DNA from: Betaproteobacteria bacterium | Lineage (GTDB): Bacteria > Pseudomonadota > Gammaproteobacteria > Burkholderiales > Rhodocyclaceae | Assembly: GCA_016234745.1 (NCBI GenBank) | Contig: JACRAR010000037.1 | Coordinates: 1-64,000 of the forward strand | Reading direction: 5' to 3' | DNA: 64,000 nt | Part shown: piece after piece, positions 53,626-62,280 of the stretch | Position numbering within the stretch: position 1 is the first letter of the stretch | Layout of the letters: the number at the start of each line of letters is the position of its first letter | Translations under genes and position numbers: made by a program | Notes under the pieces: model-generated | The model's database searches: none | Seen by the model: the letters and a program-made list of their open reading frames with translations, nothing else | Told to the model about the DNA's origin: nothing

Positions 53626-54703
53626 GGCTGTTTTGGCGAATGATGTGGGTGGCTCATCTAGCGCGCCTGTGAAGGTGGAAACTGGCTTTGTAGCGCACGG
53701 GCGCTGAAGCCAGGAGATACAAAATGAGGACGAGGGAATTGGCGAGGCTGATCGGAACACTGGGCAAGTTGCCGCGAGACCAGCGCAAAGCGGTGGTCGC
53801 AGAATTGGCAGCTTTGGAATCGTGTGCATCCTCGATCGATGTGATCGAAACCGGGATGCCGGGGCGGCCCGACTGCCCGCGCTGCGCTAGTCGTCAGATC
53901 ATCAAGCATGGCCACTGCGGTGACCTGCAGCGGTTTCTCTGCCGCCATTGCAATCGCACTTTCAACGCTCTGACTGGAACGCCACTGGCGCGTCTGCATC
54001 TGCGCGGCAAATGGATAGGGCAAGCCGAAGCCCTGCGGGATGGACTGACGCTCCACCAGGTCAGCGAGCGACTTCACGTGGCCGTGAGCACGGCGTTCCG
54101 CTGGCGTCATCGCTTCCTGGCGCTGCCGCAAACCGTGCAGACCCAAGCCTTGATCGGCATCGCCGAGGCGGACGAAGCGTACTTCCTGAGTTCCTGCAAA
54201 GGACAGCGCCACGAACTTGGCCGTGCATCGCGCAAGCGCGGGGGCAAGGCCAAGAAGCCGGGTGTGTCTCCTGAGCAAGTGCCGGTGTTGATTGCGCGCG
54301 ACCGCATTGGCAACACCGCCAACTTTGTGCTGGCGTCGGTAACGGCCCAGGAAATCAGAAGGACTCTGCGGCCGATCCTGCCCGCCGACACCGTGTTGTG
54401 CACCGATGGTGGCACGGCTCTGGCTGCTGCCGCGCGATACCTCGGTGTCGAGCATCATCCGATCAATCTCTCCGCTGGTATTCACGTGAAGGGTGCCTGG
54501 CATGTCCAAAACGTCAATGCCTATGGCAGCCGCTTGAAGAACTGGATGATCCGTTTCAAGGGCGTGGCCACGAAATACCTGGCCAACTACCTTGGCTGGT
54601 TCCGAGCCCTCGACCGGTCGCCGGAATTCAGCCCGGATCCCGCGCAGTTGCTCGCTCTTGCTATCAGGGTTTGAGTTCAACAACTTCATTCGATAAAACA
54701 GCC
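53626..54703 (+). mobile_element. IS1595-family (ISXO2-like) insertion sequence, 1078 bp, complete
   Basis: Terminal inverted repeats begin GGCTGTTTT (left GGCTGTTTTGGCGAATGATG, right GGCTGTTTTATCGAATGAAG read inward). One complete transposase gene and an intact 8-bp duplication mean a fairly recent insertion. It lies in an IS1182-type transposase. Confidence 0.92.
53724..54674 (+). CDS. IS1595-family transposase
   Basis: 316 residues. N-terminal zinc ribbon 'CPRCASRQIIKHG...LQRFLCRHCNRTFNALTGTPLA', a helix-turn-helix ('VSERLHVAVSTAFRWRHRF') and an ISXO2-like DDE/DDN core: 'IGIAEADEAYFLSSCKG' (first D/E), 'VLCTDGGTAL' (second D) and 'HVQNVNAYGSRLKNWMIRF' (N in the third position). Undamaged, likely functional. 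Confidence 0.92.
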   Translation: MRTRELARLIGTLGKLPRDQRKAVVAELAALESCASSIDVIETGMPGRPDCPRCASRQIIKHGHCGDLQRFLCRHCNRTFNALTGTPLARLHLRGKWIGQAEALRDGLTLHQVSERLHVAVSTAFRWRHRFLALPQTVQTQALIGIAEADEAYFLSSCKGQRHELGRASRKRGGKAKKPGVSPEQVPVLIARDRIGNTANFVLASVTAQEIRRTLRPILPADTVLCTDGGTALAAAARYLGVEHHPINLSAGIHVKGAWHVQNVNAYGSRLKNWMIRFKGVATKYLANYLGWFRALDRSPEFSPDPAQLLALAIRV

Positions 54704-54711
54704 CTCAATAA

Positions 54712-55012
54712 ACTCAACTTCCGTCGGCCGGTGAAACAAGCGGGCTAATTCTGTCGATCTAATTTTTGACGGAAACCATCGCAGCTTATTGCGGAATTTC
54801 ATACGAGCCTCTTCATATTCACATAGGATCTGAAGGGATCTGAGCACTGCGAAACTCTATGGACCTGGCTACTATGACGGGATGATCTGCCCACCCCACC
54901 CTCCACCCAGTTGAAGCAAGCAACGCCAAGCCGGAGAACTCGAAGACCCAACTTGCGTGCGACCGATGTCCATTGCATAATGAATAACCTTGGACTTGCC
55001 TGGGAGGTGGCT
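54712..55012. other. Region between IS1595 and the EEP gene
   Basis: On the minus strand an open frame continues in phase from the broken IS1182 transposase (54712 to beyond 54802), but I cannot match it to the IS1182 N-terminus. Otherwise nothing recognised. Confidence 0.35.
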
Positions 55013-56149
55013 ATGAGCATCAAGTTAGGAAGCTTCAATGTCGAGAATCTGTTCCGGCGTGCACGAATTCTCAATTTGCAGAACGAGGCTCAGAGCGCCG
55101 ATCTTCTAGGCAAGGTGGCCGGCCTTCAGCGCCTACTGGATAGGCGGACTTACGATGATGCGACGCGAAGCGACATTTTCGCTGTCTCAGCTCAGCTTCT
55201 TCCCTACATCGATATCCGGGTAGATTTGGGCAGCCTGGGCAACTGGAAGAAAGGTGACGGCACGACGGGCTTCCAGGTCTTCAAAAGTTGCGGTGGTCGG
55301 AGTACCTGGACGGGGCAGATTACTTTCAAGGACGAGGCATTCTCAGATCGTCAGCGCCTTAATACCGGCCGGGTCATCAAAGAGGTGGGTGCCGATGTCC
55401 TTTGCGCGATCGAGGTGGAGGGCATGGATGCTCTGCGCAACTTTAACAGTCAAGTTCTTGGTGGCTCTTACCAGGAGTACTTGCTGATCGACAGCCCGAA
55501 CGATCCTCGGGGCATCGACGTGGCCTGCCTGAGCAAGTACCCCATCCTCTCATTGCGCACCCATGTCTTCGACAAGGGTGCCGATGGTCGACACACCTTT
55601 AGTCGGGACTGCCTCGAACTTGCTCTGGACGTCGGCAACGGCCAAACTCTGTTCGTCTTGTGCAACCACTTTAAGAGCCAACGGGGCCGCAGCAAGGAAG
55701 AGCAGGATCAGTCGGCCCTGAAGCGCAAGGCCCAGGCCACGCGCGTTGCCCAGATTCTGGCTGGCTACGATCTCAAGCGGGATTGGGTCGTCGTCATGGG
55801 CGACCTGAACGAGGATTCCAGTAATTCGTACAAGTCTCTCGAACCGATGTTCTCCGCACCGGATCTGCATCCGATTGTCGATCCGGCTGCGCCAGTTACA
55901 GAACGCTATACACATTATTACGGCGGCAACAAGCGGGGCGAGCGGCTTTCTCAATTGGACTACATATTCGCCTCCAGCGCGTTAAACTCCCGGTTCAAAG
56001 CGTACGGATTCGAGCGGAGGGGGGTCTTTCAACTTGGCATAGAAGCTGAAAAGGAAGGCGCCCAACAGGTAACAGTCTTCGACACGGTTACCGGATCAGA
56101 CGTGAATGCATCAGATCACTGCGCTCTTTGGGCTGAGTTCGACATTTGA
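55013..56149 (+). CDS. Endonuclease/exonuclease/phosphatase family protein (transposon cargo)
   Basis: 378 residues. EEP motifs: 'LGSFNVENLFRRA', 'DVLCAIEVEGMDAL' (catalytic Glu), 'VVVMGDLNEDSSN' (Asp/Asn), 'LSQLDYIFAS' (Asp) and 'NASDHCALWAEF' (Asp-His). A ~70-residue insert follows the first strand. Substrate unknown: DNA, RNA or phospholipid. GGGAGG (55002-55007) decides the ATG at 55013. Lies alone as cargo, 210 bp before the SAHH-like gene. Confidence 0.8.
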   Translation: MSIKLGSFNVENLFRRARILNLQNEAQSADLLGKVAGLQRLLDRRTYDDATRSDIFAVSAQLLPYIDIRVDLGSLGNWKKGDGTTGFQVFKSCGGRSTWTGQITFKDEAFSDRQRLNTGRVIKEVGADVLCAIEVEGMDALRNFNSQVLGGSYQEYLLIDSPNDPRGIDVACLSKYPILSLRTHVFDKGADGRHTFSRDCLELALDVGNGQTLFVLCNHFKSQRGRSKEEQDQSALKRKAQATRVAQILAGYDLKRDWVVVMGDLNEDSSNSYKSLEPMFSAPDLHPIVDPAAPVTERYTHYYGGNKRGERLSQLDYIFASSALNSRFKAYGFERRGVFQLGIEAEKEGAQQVTVFDTVTGSDVNASDHCALWAEFDI

Positions 56150-56358
56150 TGTGTCTGGAGTGGCACAGCCTCTCGCGCATATGTGCATCTCATAGCGCGG
56201 ATATTCTGGCATATTGCTTTCATTTGAATGCTAGCCGAATATGTAAGCTCCTGTGTCTGATAAACCAATGCATCTTCTACCGGACGGCATCAATAGCAAT
56301 TCCGCGTCCTGCCCCATTGGTTGTTTGAGTCAACAGGTACAAAGAAAGGAGGTTACCC

Positions 56359-57594
56359 ATGCGACTGTCCATGATTCGATTCGATACCGTTAGGGTGGCC
56401 GGTGCCCCGAAATTTGGCGCTGAGTTGCCTGCGCTTACTGGCCTTCTAGGAACCGTTGCACCGACCGACAGGCCCCGCTCTGTCTTGATTACGCATCTGT
56501 TAGATACTGCCATTGCCTACGTTGAAGCGGTTCACAGTGTTTTCCCGGTTGCTCGTGTAGTTGCAATACCGTACTCTGCTTCCTCCTCAGCAGTCCAAAC
56601 CCTGCGGGCCAAGGGCTTTAACGTAATACTGCCGGCATCGATTCCCGATACCTTCGTTCAGTCAGAGACACAGGTTATCGAAGTCCTCAAAGAGGCATCG
56701 ACTCCACTGATCGTTCAAGAAGTGGGCGGCTACTTAGCTCATGCGTCGGCTCGCTTGGCTGCCTTCCAACACTTTCTGGGCGTCGTGGAGGATACCAACA
56801 ACGGGCATTGGCTCTACGAGAGTACTGGCCCTCACCCCATTCCAGTCCTGTCAATGGCTCAAAGCCCACTGAAGGCTGTTGAAGACTCGATAATCGGCGA
56901 CGCCGTTCTATTCAGCATTGAGAGGATTCTAAGAGAGGAGTTCGCCGCGATCTGCCAGGGTCTAAGGAGTGCAGTCATTGGATTCGGGAAGATTGGTCGC
57001 TCAACTGCCGTCGCCCTTAAGGGCCGAGAGTCTGTTGTGTCGATCTACGATATCAACCCTGCTAAGGACATGAGTGCCAAGGTTGAGGGTTTCTTTCCAA
57101 GACCGTTGCACGATCTTCTCCCGGAATCCGAGTTGGTTGTTGGGTGTACTGGACAAACGTCGATTCGTCTCACGGACATGCCGTTCATCAAGGACGGAGC
57201 CATCCTTGCAAGCGCAACATCGAAGGCGGTGGAGTTTGCCCTGACGGACTTCGAACGTGAATGCTCGGTTGAGAAGTTTTCTGACTTGATCTGGAGATTC
57301 ACGCAGCCCAGTGGGAAGCGTTTTTATGTCCTGCTACAGGGAACTCCGGTCAACTTCAGGGACGGCAGCATTTTGGGAACCATCCTCGACATGATCTACT
57401 GCGAACTTTTTCTTTGCATGCGCGAATTGGCGGCAAAGCGCGCCCCGATCGGGCTGTCGAAGTCGCCGCCCCCCATTCAGGATGAGGTAGGCAAGGCATG
57501 GCTGAGGTCTCATTCTGATGATTTTTCACGTGCTTTAGGCGACAAAATCTGGGATTACCCGGAAAGCCTGAAGCTTGGATTGCCAAAGCCATGA
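56359..57594 (+). CDS. S-adenosylhomocysteine-hydrolase-like NAD-binding protein
   Basis: 411 residues. 'AVIGFGKIGRSTAVAL' is an NAD Rossmann loop in the position of the SAHH 'AGYGDVGKGCA' motif, followed by 'VSIYDINPAK', 'VVGCTGQTSI' and 'FIKDGAILASATSKAVEF', the same order as in SAH hydrolase, but the N-terminal substrate domain is very divergent and lacks 'HAAAAIA'-like residues. Probably an NAD-dependent protein of the SAHH/formate-dehydrogenase fold with another substrate. Very strong ribosome site AAGGAGGT, six bases before the ATG. Last gene before the distal transposon end. Confidence 0.65.
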   Translation: MRLSMIRFDTVRVAGAPKFGAELPALTGLLGTVAPTDRPRSVLITHLLDTAIAYVEAVHSVFPVARVVAIPYSASSSAVQTLRAKGFNVILPASIPDTFVQSETQVIEVLKEASTPLIVQEVGGYLAHASARLAAFQHFLGVVEDTNNGHWLYESTGPHPIPVLSMAQSPLKAVEDSIIGDAVLFSIERILREEFAAICQGLRSAVIGFGKIGRSTAVALKGRESVVSIYDINPAKDMSAKVEGFFPRPLHDLLPESELVVGCTGQTSIRLTDMPFIKDGAILASATSKAVEFALTDFERECSVEKFSDLIWRFTQPSGKRFYVLLQGTPVNFRDGSILGTILDMIYCELFLCMRELAAKRAPIGLSKSPPPIQDEVGKAWLRSHSDDFSRALGDKIWDYPESLKLGLPKP

Positions 57595-57700
57595 GCACAT
57601 CAAGTCGGTAGGCTACAGAAGGCGGCTCGCTGGTCATCATTGTCGAAGCCCTCGGTACTGACTGTCCCGCGCCGCGAGCAAAGCTGCATGTTTATTGGCC

Positions 57701-57847
57701 CCGACTGACTATATTCCCGCCAGAGTAATGACAATCGCTGGAAATCGATGGCCCGACAGACTTTGCGGGATTTTTGCTATATTTCTGATTTAGTCAAATC
57801 AATGAGTTAGAAGGGCACTTTCCGACAGACTTTATTGTTTTCGATCA
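57701..57847 (-). repeat. Tn7-like L-type end: three dispersed TnsB sites
   Basis: Terminal site 57822-57847, a second at 57753-57769 (CCGACAGACTTTGCGGG) and a weaker third at 57701-57716 (CCGACTGACTATATTC), spaced about 70 and 52 bp. Three spread-out sites over ~150 bp is the pattern of the Tn7 left end. Confidence 0.75.
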
Positions 57848-57893
57848 GTTATGATAGGAAACAATAAAGTCTGTCGGACCTGTGGTGGAATAG

Positions 57894-57925
57894 ACAAAGC
57901 CTGGCTCTTGCCGGGCTTTGTTTTT
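57894..57925 (+). terminator. Terminator inside the second element's R-type end
   Basis: ACAAAGCC...GGCTTTGT stem (with one mismatch pair) and T run. Same place relative to the end as the hairpin at 28961. Confidence 0.8.
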
Positions 57926-57978
57926 GGGGCGATTAGTTATTGAGCCTGCTTATCGGCCTTATGTTGAGCTCCACATAA

Positions 57979-58052
57979 GGCGGAGTTCAGATCAGACGAT
58001 CTCTGCAGTTCGGTGGACCTGCAGCAATTGTCAGAAAAGCGAGTTTCTCTAA
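57979..58052 (+). pseudogene. Relic of the zinc-ribbon gene of element 1
   Basis: The last ~20 codons read I-S-A-V-R-W-T-C-S-N-C-Q-K-S-E-F-L-stop, matching the C-terminus of the gene at 40816-40986. The upstream part is interrupted by a stop and has no start. Confidence 0.6.
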
Positions 58053-58117
58053 TTCTTCGTTCCGAGCTGTGGCCAAGTTGAAGAGAAGTGTGCGGAAGGG
58101 GGCGTTATGTTCAGCGA
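58008..58117 (+). repeat. Diverged ~110-bp repeat, copy B
   Basis: Homologous to 40942-41050; the match extends past the stop codon of the zinc-ribbon gene. Confidence 0.75.
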
Positions 58118-58507
58118 CCGCTTATTGGCGGTGAATCTGAAATGTTGAAGGGCGGTTCTACGCCATCAAGCCGACGTACACCTCAAGATTTTGACAGGCC
58201 GCTTTAACCTCGACTGCGGTCATCAACTATCACGCACGGCGGTGAGTCATCGATTCTCGTTTGAACGGGAGCTCCCCGAAGACCTCAGTGCCCGCCTTTC
58301 GACCCCAAGCCGACTGATTGTTGTTTGCGCGAGGCTGATTACCCATGGTGCGCGCCTTACATTACCTAGGCCAAACCAACTCCAACTGCTTGTCGAGCTA
58401 AGCAATTCTGCTTCTGATGGGTGGGTAGCAAAGTTCGCGCGCCACGGGTAATTTTCGCCGCGCGACAACAGAATTGAGGCAAAATGACGGAAAAAAGAGG
58501 AATATTC
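58118..58507. other. Region before the binding-protein gene
   Basis: No gene seen; a short open frame at 58191-58451 has no recognisable features. The promoter for the next gene probably lies here. Confidence 0.35.
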
Positions 58508-59518
58508 ATGAGAACGCGCGCGCTATACGCATTTGTCCTCGCATTTCTTGCATTAGTTACTGGCGCACAGGCTTTTGAAAAGATCGTGATCAGCGCGCCC
58601 GGACCGCGCAACCTTTCCTATCTACCGGTAGACCTGATCCCAGCCATCGGTGCCGACAGGGAAGAAGGCGTCCTGCTTCAGATCCAGCGCACCGGCGGCG
58701 GCGCGGTGGCACTTAACAACCTGATTACCCGTGACGCCGACTTCGCCGTCGCCGGCTTTCCAGCTGCGATGTCACTGAGCAGCAACGGCGGCGATGTAAT
58801 CGGCATCGCGGCGGTGGATGACGCGCCGATGTTTGTACTTATGGTGCGCTCCGGGCTAAAGGGCCATGTCAAGCGTATCGCCGACCTGCGTGGCAAGGTG
58901 ATCGGCGTCAATACCAGTACCAAGAATAGCAAAACGACTTCGCAGCAGCTGGCCGAGCTGTTGCTCAAGTCCGACGGCGTTGACCTCGACAGGGTGCGCA
59001 TCGTGCCCGCCGGGCAGAGCTGGGTTGAGCAGTCTTCACTGATGATCTCCGGCACCGCCGACGCAGTGATGGGCGACGAACCCTTTGCTTCACGACTGGC
59101 TGCAGACGGCAAGGTCTTCTTTCTTGCCAACCTGGCCGATCCGGGGACAACGCAGAGAATATCCGGCGCCAAGTTTCTGCATGCGACGCTGGAAACACGC
59201 AGCGATATGATCCGCGACGCGCCGCAGAAGGTGGAGAAGATGGTCCGCATGATGGTGAAATCGCTGCAGTGGATCGCAAAGCACAAGCCGGAAGAGGTGG
59301 TGGACCAGCTGAAGGTAACCGACCCCGAGGAGCGCACCTCGCTGTTGCTGGCGTTGCGTAAATATCCGAACGTCTTCAGCCGCGACGGCAAGTTCTCTAC
59401 CCGCCAACTGCAGGAGACCGAGGTCTTTTTCCACAAGACCAGCGAAGGCGATGTCAAGGCGCAAAGCCTGAAAATCGAGAGCATCATCGACGATCGATGG
59501 GCAGGCCGCAGCCAGTAA
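58508..59518 (+). CDS. Periplasmic substrate-binding protein (NitT/TauT type)
   Basis: 336 residues with signal peptide (MRTRALYAFVLAFLALVTGAQA). The mature part shows the SBP pattern of NMT1/TauA-like proteins: 'ISAPGPRNLSYLPVDLIPAIG', 'DFAVAGFPAAMSLSSNGG', 'LRGKVIGVNTSTKNSKT' and 'GTADAVMGDEPFASRL'. No permease or ATPase follows; instead a membrane GGDEF-EAL protein overlaps its end by 22 bp. It may therefore sense a ligand for that protein and not feed a transporter. AAGAGG (58495-58500) fixes the ATG at 58508. Confidence 0.8.
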   Translation: MRTRALYAFVLAFLALVTGAQAFEKIVISAPGPRNLSYLPVDLIPAIGADREEGVLLQIQRTGGGAVALNNLITRDADFAVAGFPAAMSLSSNGGDVIGIAAVDDAPMFVLMVRSGLKGHVKRIADLRGKVIGVNTSTKNSKTTSQQLAELLLKSDGVDLDRVRIVPAGQSWVEQSSLMISGTADAVMGDEPFASRLAADGKVFFLANLADPGTTQRISGAKFLHATLETRSDMIRDAPQKVEKMVRMMVKSLQWIAKHKPEEVVDQLKVTDPEERTSLLLALRKYPNVFSRDGKFSTRQLQETEVFFHKTSEGDVKAQSLKIESIIDDRWAGRSQ

Positions 59519-62280
59519 GCGCACGGCGGCGATCGATTGCTCACCAGGCAGCCCTGCGGCTGATCTTCAGCCTGGCGCTGTTTGTCGTGCTGCTCGGCTT
59601 CTCGAGCTACAAACTTTATTCGGTCGCGCTGCAGAAGTCGGCGCATGAGCGCGCTGGGGATTTGGCGACCTTCTACCGGACGCGCCTCATGCAGCTGGAT
59701 CGCGACTGGGAACTCCAGGCGCGCGACTTCAAGGTGCGGCTCGAAATCGCGCGTCTGCTGGAGGACAAGAAAACCGGCATTATCAACCTTCAGGCATTCA
59801 TGACCTTGCAGGGCACCAACCGGCGCTTCCAGTACCTGCTGATTCAAGATCGGATTGGCGGCAAGATATTTGAATTCGGCACGGATCTCGACCTGAAGAG
59901 TATTCCCATTCCGATAGGGCGGGATGACGGCTGGTATTTCGCTTTGGAGAACGGAAATCTGTACCGCGTGTTCGTCGTGCCAATCTGGCTCGGCGAGACT
60001 GGAACGGGCCGCATGGCAATTTTCTACCAGATCGACAACTCGCTGTTGTTCAACCTGGCGACGCCGGACATCATGCTGATAGCCAAGCACAATGGAAAGC
60101 CTATTGCCAGTTCGGCTGGACAGGCAGGAGTGGAATCGGCGAAGCTGCTGTCCACAAGAGCGGCGGAGGTCGAGGAACGGGAGATTTCCTGGAGTGGAAA
60201 TGCTGCCGACCAGACGGTACTCTGCATCGTTGCACCGATCAAAGTGCTGTTTACCAAGACGGAATTGGTGGTCGGCGCTGCCACGATTCCGATTATCGAC
60301 GGCTTGATCCTCTGGTTCACGCTTGGCTTCTGGCTGATGCGTAACGCTCGCCGCATCAGGGAACTCGGCGGCGCCGTCGAGGAATTCTCCATTCAGCAAA
60401 GGCCAACCGCGGCGCTGGACCAAAAGCTCGATATGGCGAGTGGCGAACAAATTGACGAAATCAGCGAAGTGGCCGGCGCCATCGAGGACATGGCCGAGCA
60501 GACCTTGCAGCGCGAACGCGAACGCCAAAGAGAGGAAGCCCAGCACCACCTCTGGTCCATGGTCTTCGCCAACAGCCACGAGGCCGTGGTCATCACCGAC
60601 CGTGACAACAACATTCTGACGGTAAATGCCGCCTTTACCCACTTAACCGGCTACGCTGAGGACGAGGCCATTGGCCGCAACCCGCGGATTCTTTCCTCCG
60701 GCCGCGAGACGCCCGAGTTTTATACAGCGATGTGGCAGCAACTCGAAGAACAAGGCAGTTGGTCCGGCGAACTCCAGGACCGACGCAAAGACGGTTCGCT
60801 GTATCCCAAGTGGCTCAGCATCAGCGTGGTGCGCGATAGCGACGGCAATGTGACCAACTACGTCGGCACCTTCCTCGACATCACCGAGCGCAAGCAGAAC
60901 GAGGAACAACTCATCTATCTCGCGAGTCATGATGCACTTACCGGATTGCCTAATCGCCACCTGCTGCTCGACCGGCTGCAAAGCGCTGTCAGTCTCTCGC
61001 ATCGGAGCAACGAGGTCATCGGCCTGCTGTTCCTCGACCTCGACAACTTCAAGTGGGTCAACGATTCGCTGGGGCACGCCAGCGGCGACAAGCTGTTGAT
61101 GGCCGTCGCCACGCGCCTGAAGGACACGGTGCGCGTCTCCGATACCGTGGCGCGCCTCGGCGGTGATGAATTTGTGGTGCTGCTGACGCAGGCAGCCAGT
61201 GACCTTGAAATCGCGCAGATCGCCAGTAAGATCATCGATGCCATCGCGCGTCCACTAGACTTGTCGGGTCACGACTTTCACGTTACCACGTCGATGGGTA
61301 TCAGCACCTTCCCCAACGACGGCGAAGACGCGACAACCCTGCTTAAGCACGCTGATACGGCGATGTACACCGCCAAGGCAGCCGGCAAGAACCAGTACCG
61401 CTATTTCGACCCTGCCATGAATCGCAGTGCGGTTGAGCGCATCGAGCTTGAACAGGACCTGCGGCAGGCTTTGAATCGCGGCGAATTCGAGTTGTACTAC
61501 CAGCCCAAACTTTGTGTCGCCAGGAACTCGATTTGCGGCGCTGAGGCGCTGATCCGCTGGCGGCATCCACGGCTCGGTATTGTCGCACCGGCCAAATTCA
61601 TTCCACTGGCCGAGGAAACCTCGCTCATCATCGAAATCGGCGAGTGGGTGATCCACTCCGCTTGCCGGCAGACAGTCGCGTGGCAGGAGGAAGGTATCCT
61701 GCTGCGTGGCGTGGCGGTGAACCTCTCGGCGATCCAGCTCGAATCGGACAGCTTTGTTGACTCCGTTAAACGTATTCTCGAAGAAACCGGCGCGTCGACC
61801 GACGCCATCGAGTTCGAACTCACCGAGAGCATGGTATTGCGCAACCCCGAGCGTTCAGTGGTGACGTTGAACCGCCTGCGCCAGCTCGGTATCCGCCTTG
61901 CACTGGACGACTTCGGCACTGGCTATTCGAGCCTTTCCTACCTCAAACGCCTGCCCATCGATACGCTGAAGATCGACCGCAGCTTCATTGAAGGCCTGCC
62001 GGAGGAGGCAGACGATGCGCAGATTGTGCGCATGATCATCGCGTTGGCGAAGTCGGTCCGTCTCGAAGTGGTTGCCGAGGGTATCGAGACCTCAGCACAG
62101 CGCGACTTACTCACAGAATTAAGCTGCGAGTTTCTCCAGGGCTACCTGATCTCGAAGCCTCTGCCGGCAGAAGAGTTCCGCGCCCTGCTCATCGTCCCTG
62201 GTTGCGCCGGTTGTGGCCTGCCGAAACGCTGTGACTCTCCAACAGATTGGAGCAACAGCGAAGAATCCAAGACGAAATAG
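59497..62280 (+). CDS. Membrane sensor with PAS, GGDEF and EAL domains
   Basis: 927 residues: membrane helix (about 20-45), a periplasmic sensor domain of ~220 residues, a second helix near 268-290, a HAMP-like linker, PAS (about 345-470, 'MVFANSHEAVVITDRDNNILTVN'), GGDEF domain with intact 'RLGGDEFVVLL' and EAL domain with 'GAEALIRWRHP', 'ELTESMVL', 'LDDFGTGYSSLSYL' and 'AEGIET'. Both c-di-GMP synthesis and breakdown motifs are intact. Co-transcribed with the periplasmic binding protein, which probably gates it. Confidence 0.9.
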   Translation: MGRPQPVSARRRSIAHQAALRLIFSLALFVVLLGFSSYKLYSVALQKSAHERAGDLATFYRTRLMQLDRDWELQARDFKVRLEIARLLEDKKTGIINLQAFMTLQGTNRRFQYLLIQDRIGGKIFEFGTDLDLKSIPIPIGRDDGWYFALENGNLYRVFVVPIWLGETGTGRMAIFYQIDNSLLFNLATPDIMLIAKHNGKPIASSAGQAGVESAKLLSTRAAEVEEREISWSGNAADQTVLCIVAPIKVLFTKTELVVGAATIPIIDGLILWFTLGFWLMRNARRIRELGGAVEEFSIQQRPTAALDQKLDMASGEQIDEISEVAGAIEDMAEQTLQRERERQREEAQHHLWSMVFANSHEAVVITDRDNNILTVNAAFTHLTGYAEDEAIGRNPRILSSGRETPEFYTAMWQQLEEQGSWSGELQDRRKDGSLYPKWLSISVVRDSDGNVTNYVGTFLDITERKQNEEQLIYLASHDALTGLPNRHLLLDRLQSAVSLSHRSNEVIGLLFLDLDNFKWVNDSLGHASGDKLLMAVATRLKDTVRVSDTVARLGGDEFVVLLTQAASDLEIAQIASKIIDAIARPLDLSGHDFHVTTSMGISTFPNDGEDATTLLKHADTAMYTAKAAGKNQYRYFDPAMNRSAVERIELEQDLRQALNRGEFELYYQPKLCVARNSICGAEALIRWRHPRLGIVAPAKFIPLAEETSLIIEIGEWVIHSACRQTVAWQEEGILLRGVAVNLSAIQLESDSFVDSVKRILEETGASTDAIEFELTESMVLRNPERSVVTLNRLRQLGIRLALDDFGTGYSSLSYLKRLPIDTLKIDRSFIEGLPEEADDAQIVRMIIALAKSVRLEVVAEGIETSAQRDLLTELSCEFLQGYLISKPLPAEEFRALLIVPGCAGCGLPKRCDSPTDWSNSEESKTK

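Larger units (their letters stand above)
53618..54711 (+). repeat. 8-bp target duplication flanking the IS1595 element
   Basis: CTCAATAA occurs at 53618-53625 and 54704-54711, exactly at the ends of the IS. An 8-bp duplication is characteristic of the IS1595 family. Confidence 0.9.
28898..57847 (+). mobile_element. Tn7-like transposon, ~28.95 kb, with archaeal-type lipid cargo
   Basis: The ends are 26-bp inverted repeats (28898-28923 and 57822-57847) agreeing at 24 of 26 positions, beginning TGAT and carrying ACAATAAAGTCT nine bases in, the same core at the same offset as the Tn7 TnsB sites. The element encodes TniQ (33.5 kb) and TnsA-TnsB-TnsC (35.6-40.0 kb), with tnsABC reading away from the amt-side end as in Tn7 (so this side corresponds to Tn7 R). 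Cargo: a GHKL ATPase/receiver pair, an ether-lipid cluster, IS elements, an EEP protein and an SAHH-like protein. The flanking bases GTTA occur on both sides; a full 5-bp duplication is not exact (GGTTA versus AGTTA). No TnsE, second TniQ or CRISPR was seen. Confidence 0.85.

Noticed and set aside
58678-60642. 654-codon frame opposite the binding-protein and GGDEF-EAL genes
   Set aside because: Antisense shadow; both plus-strand genes have clear domains.
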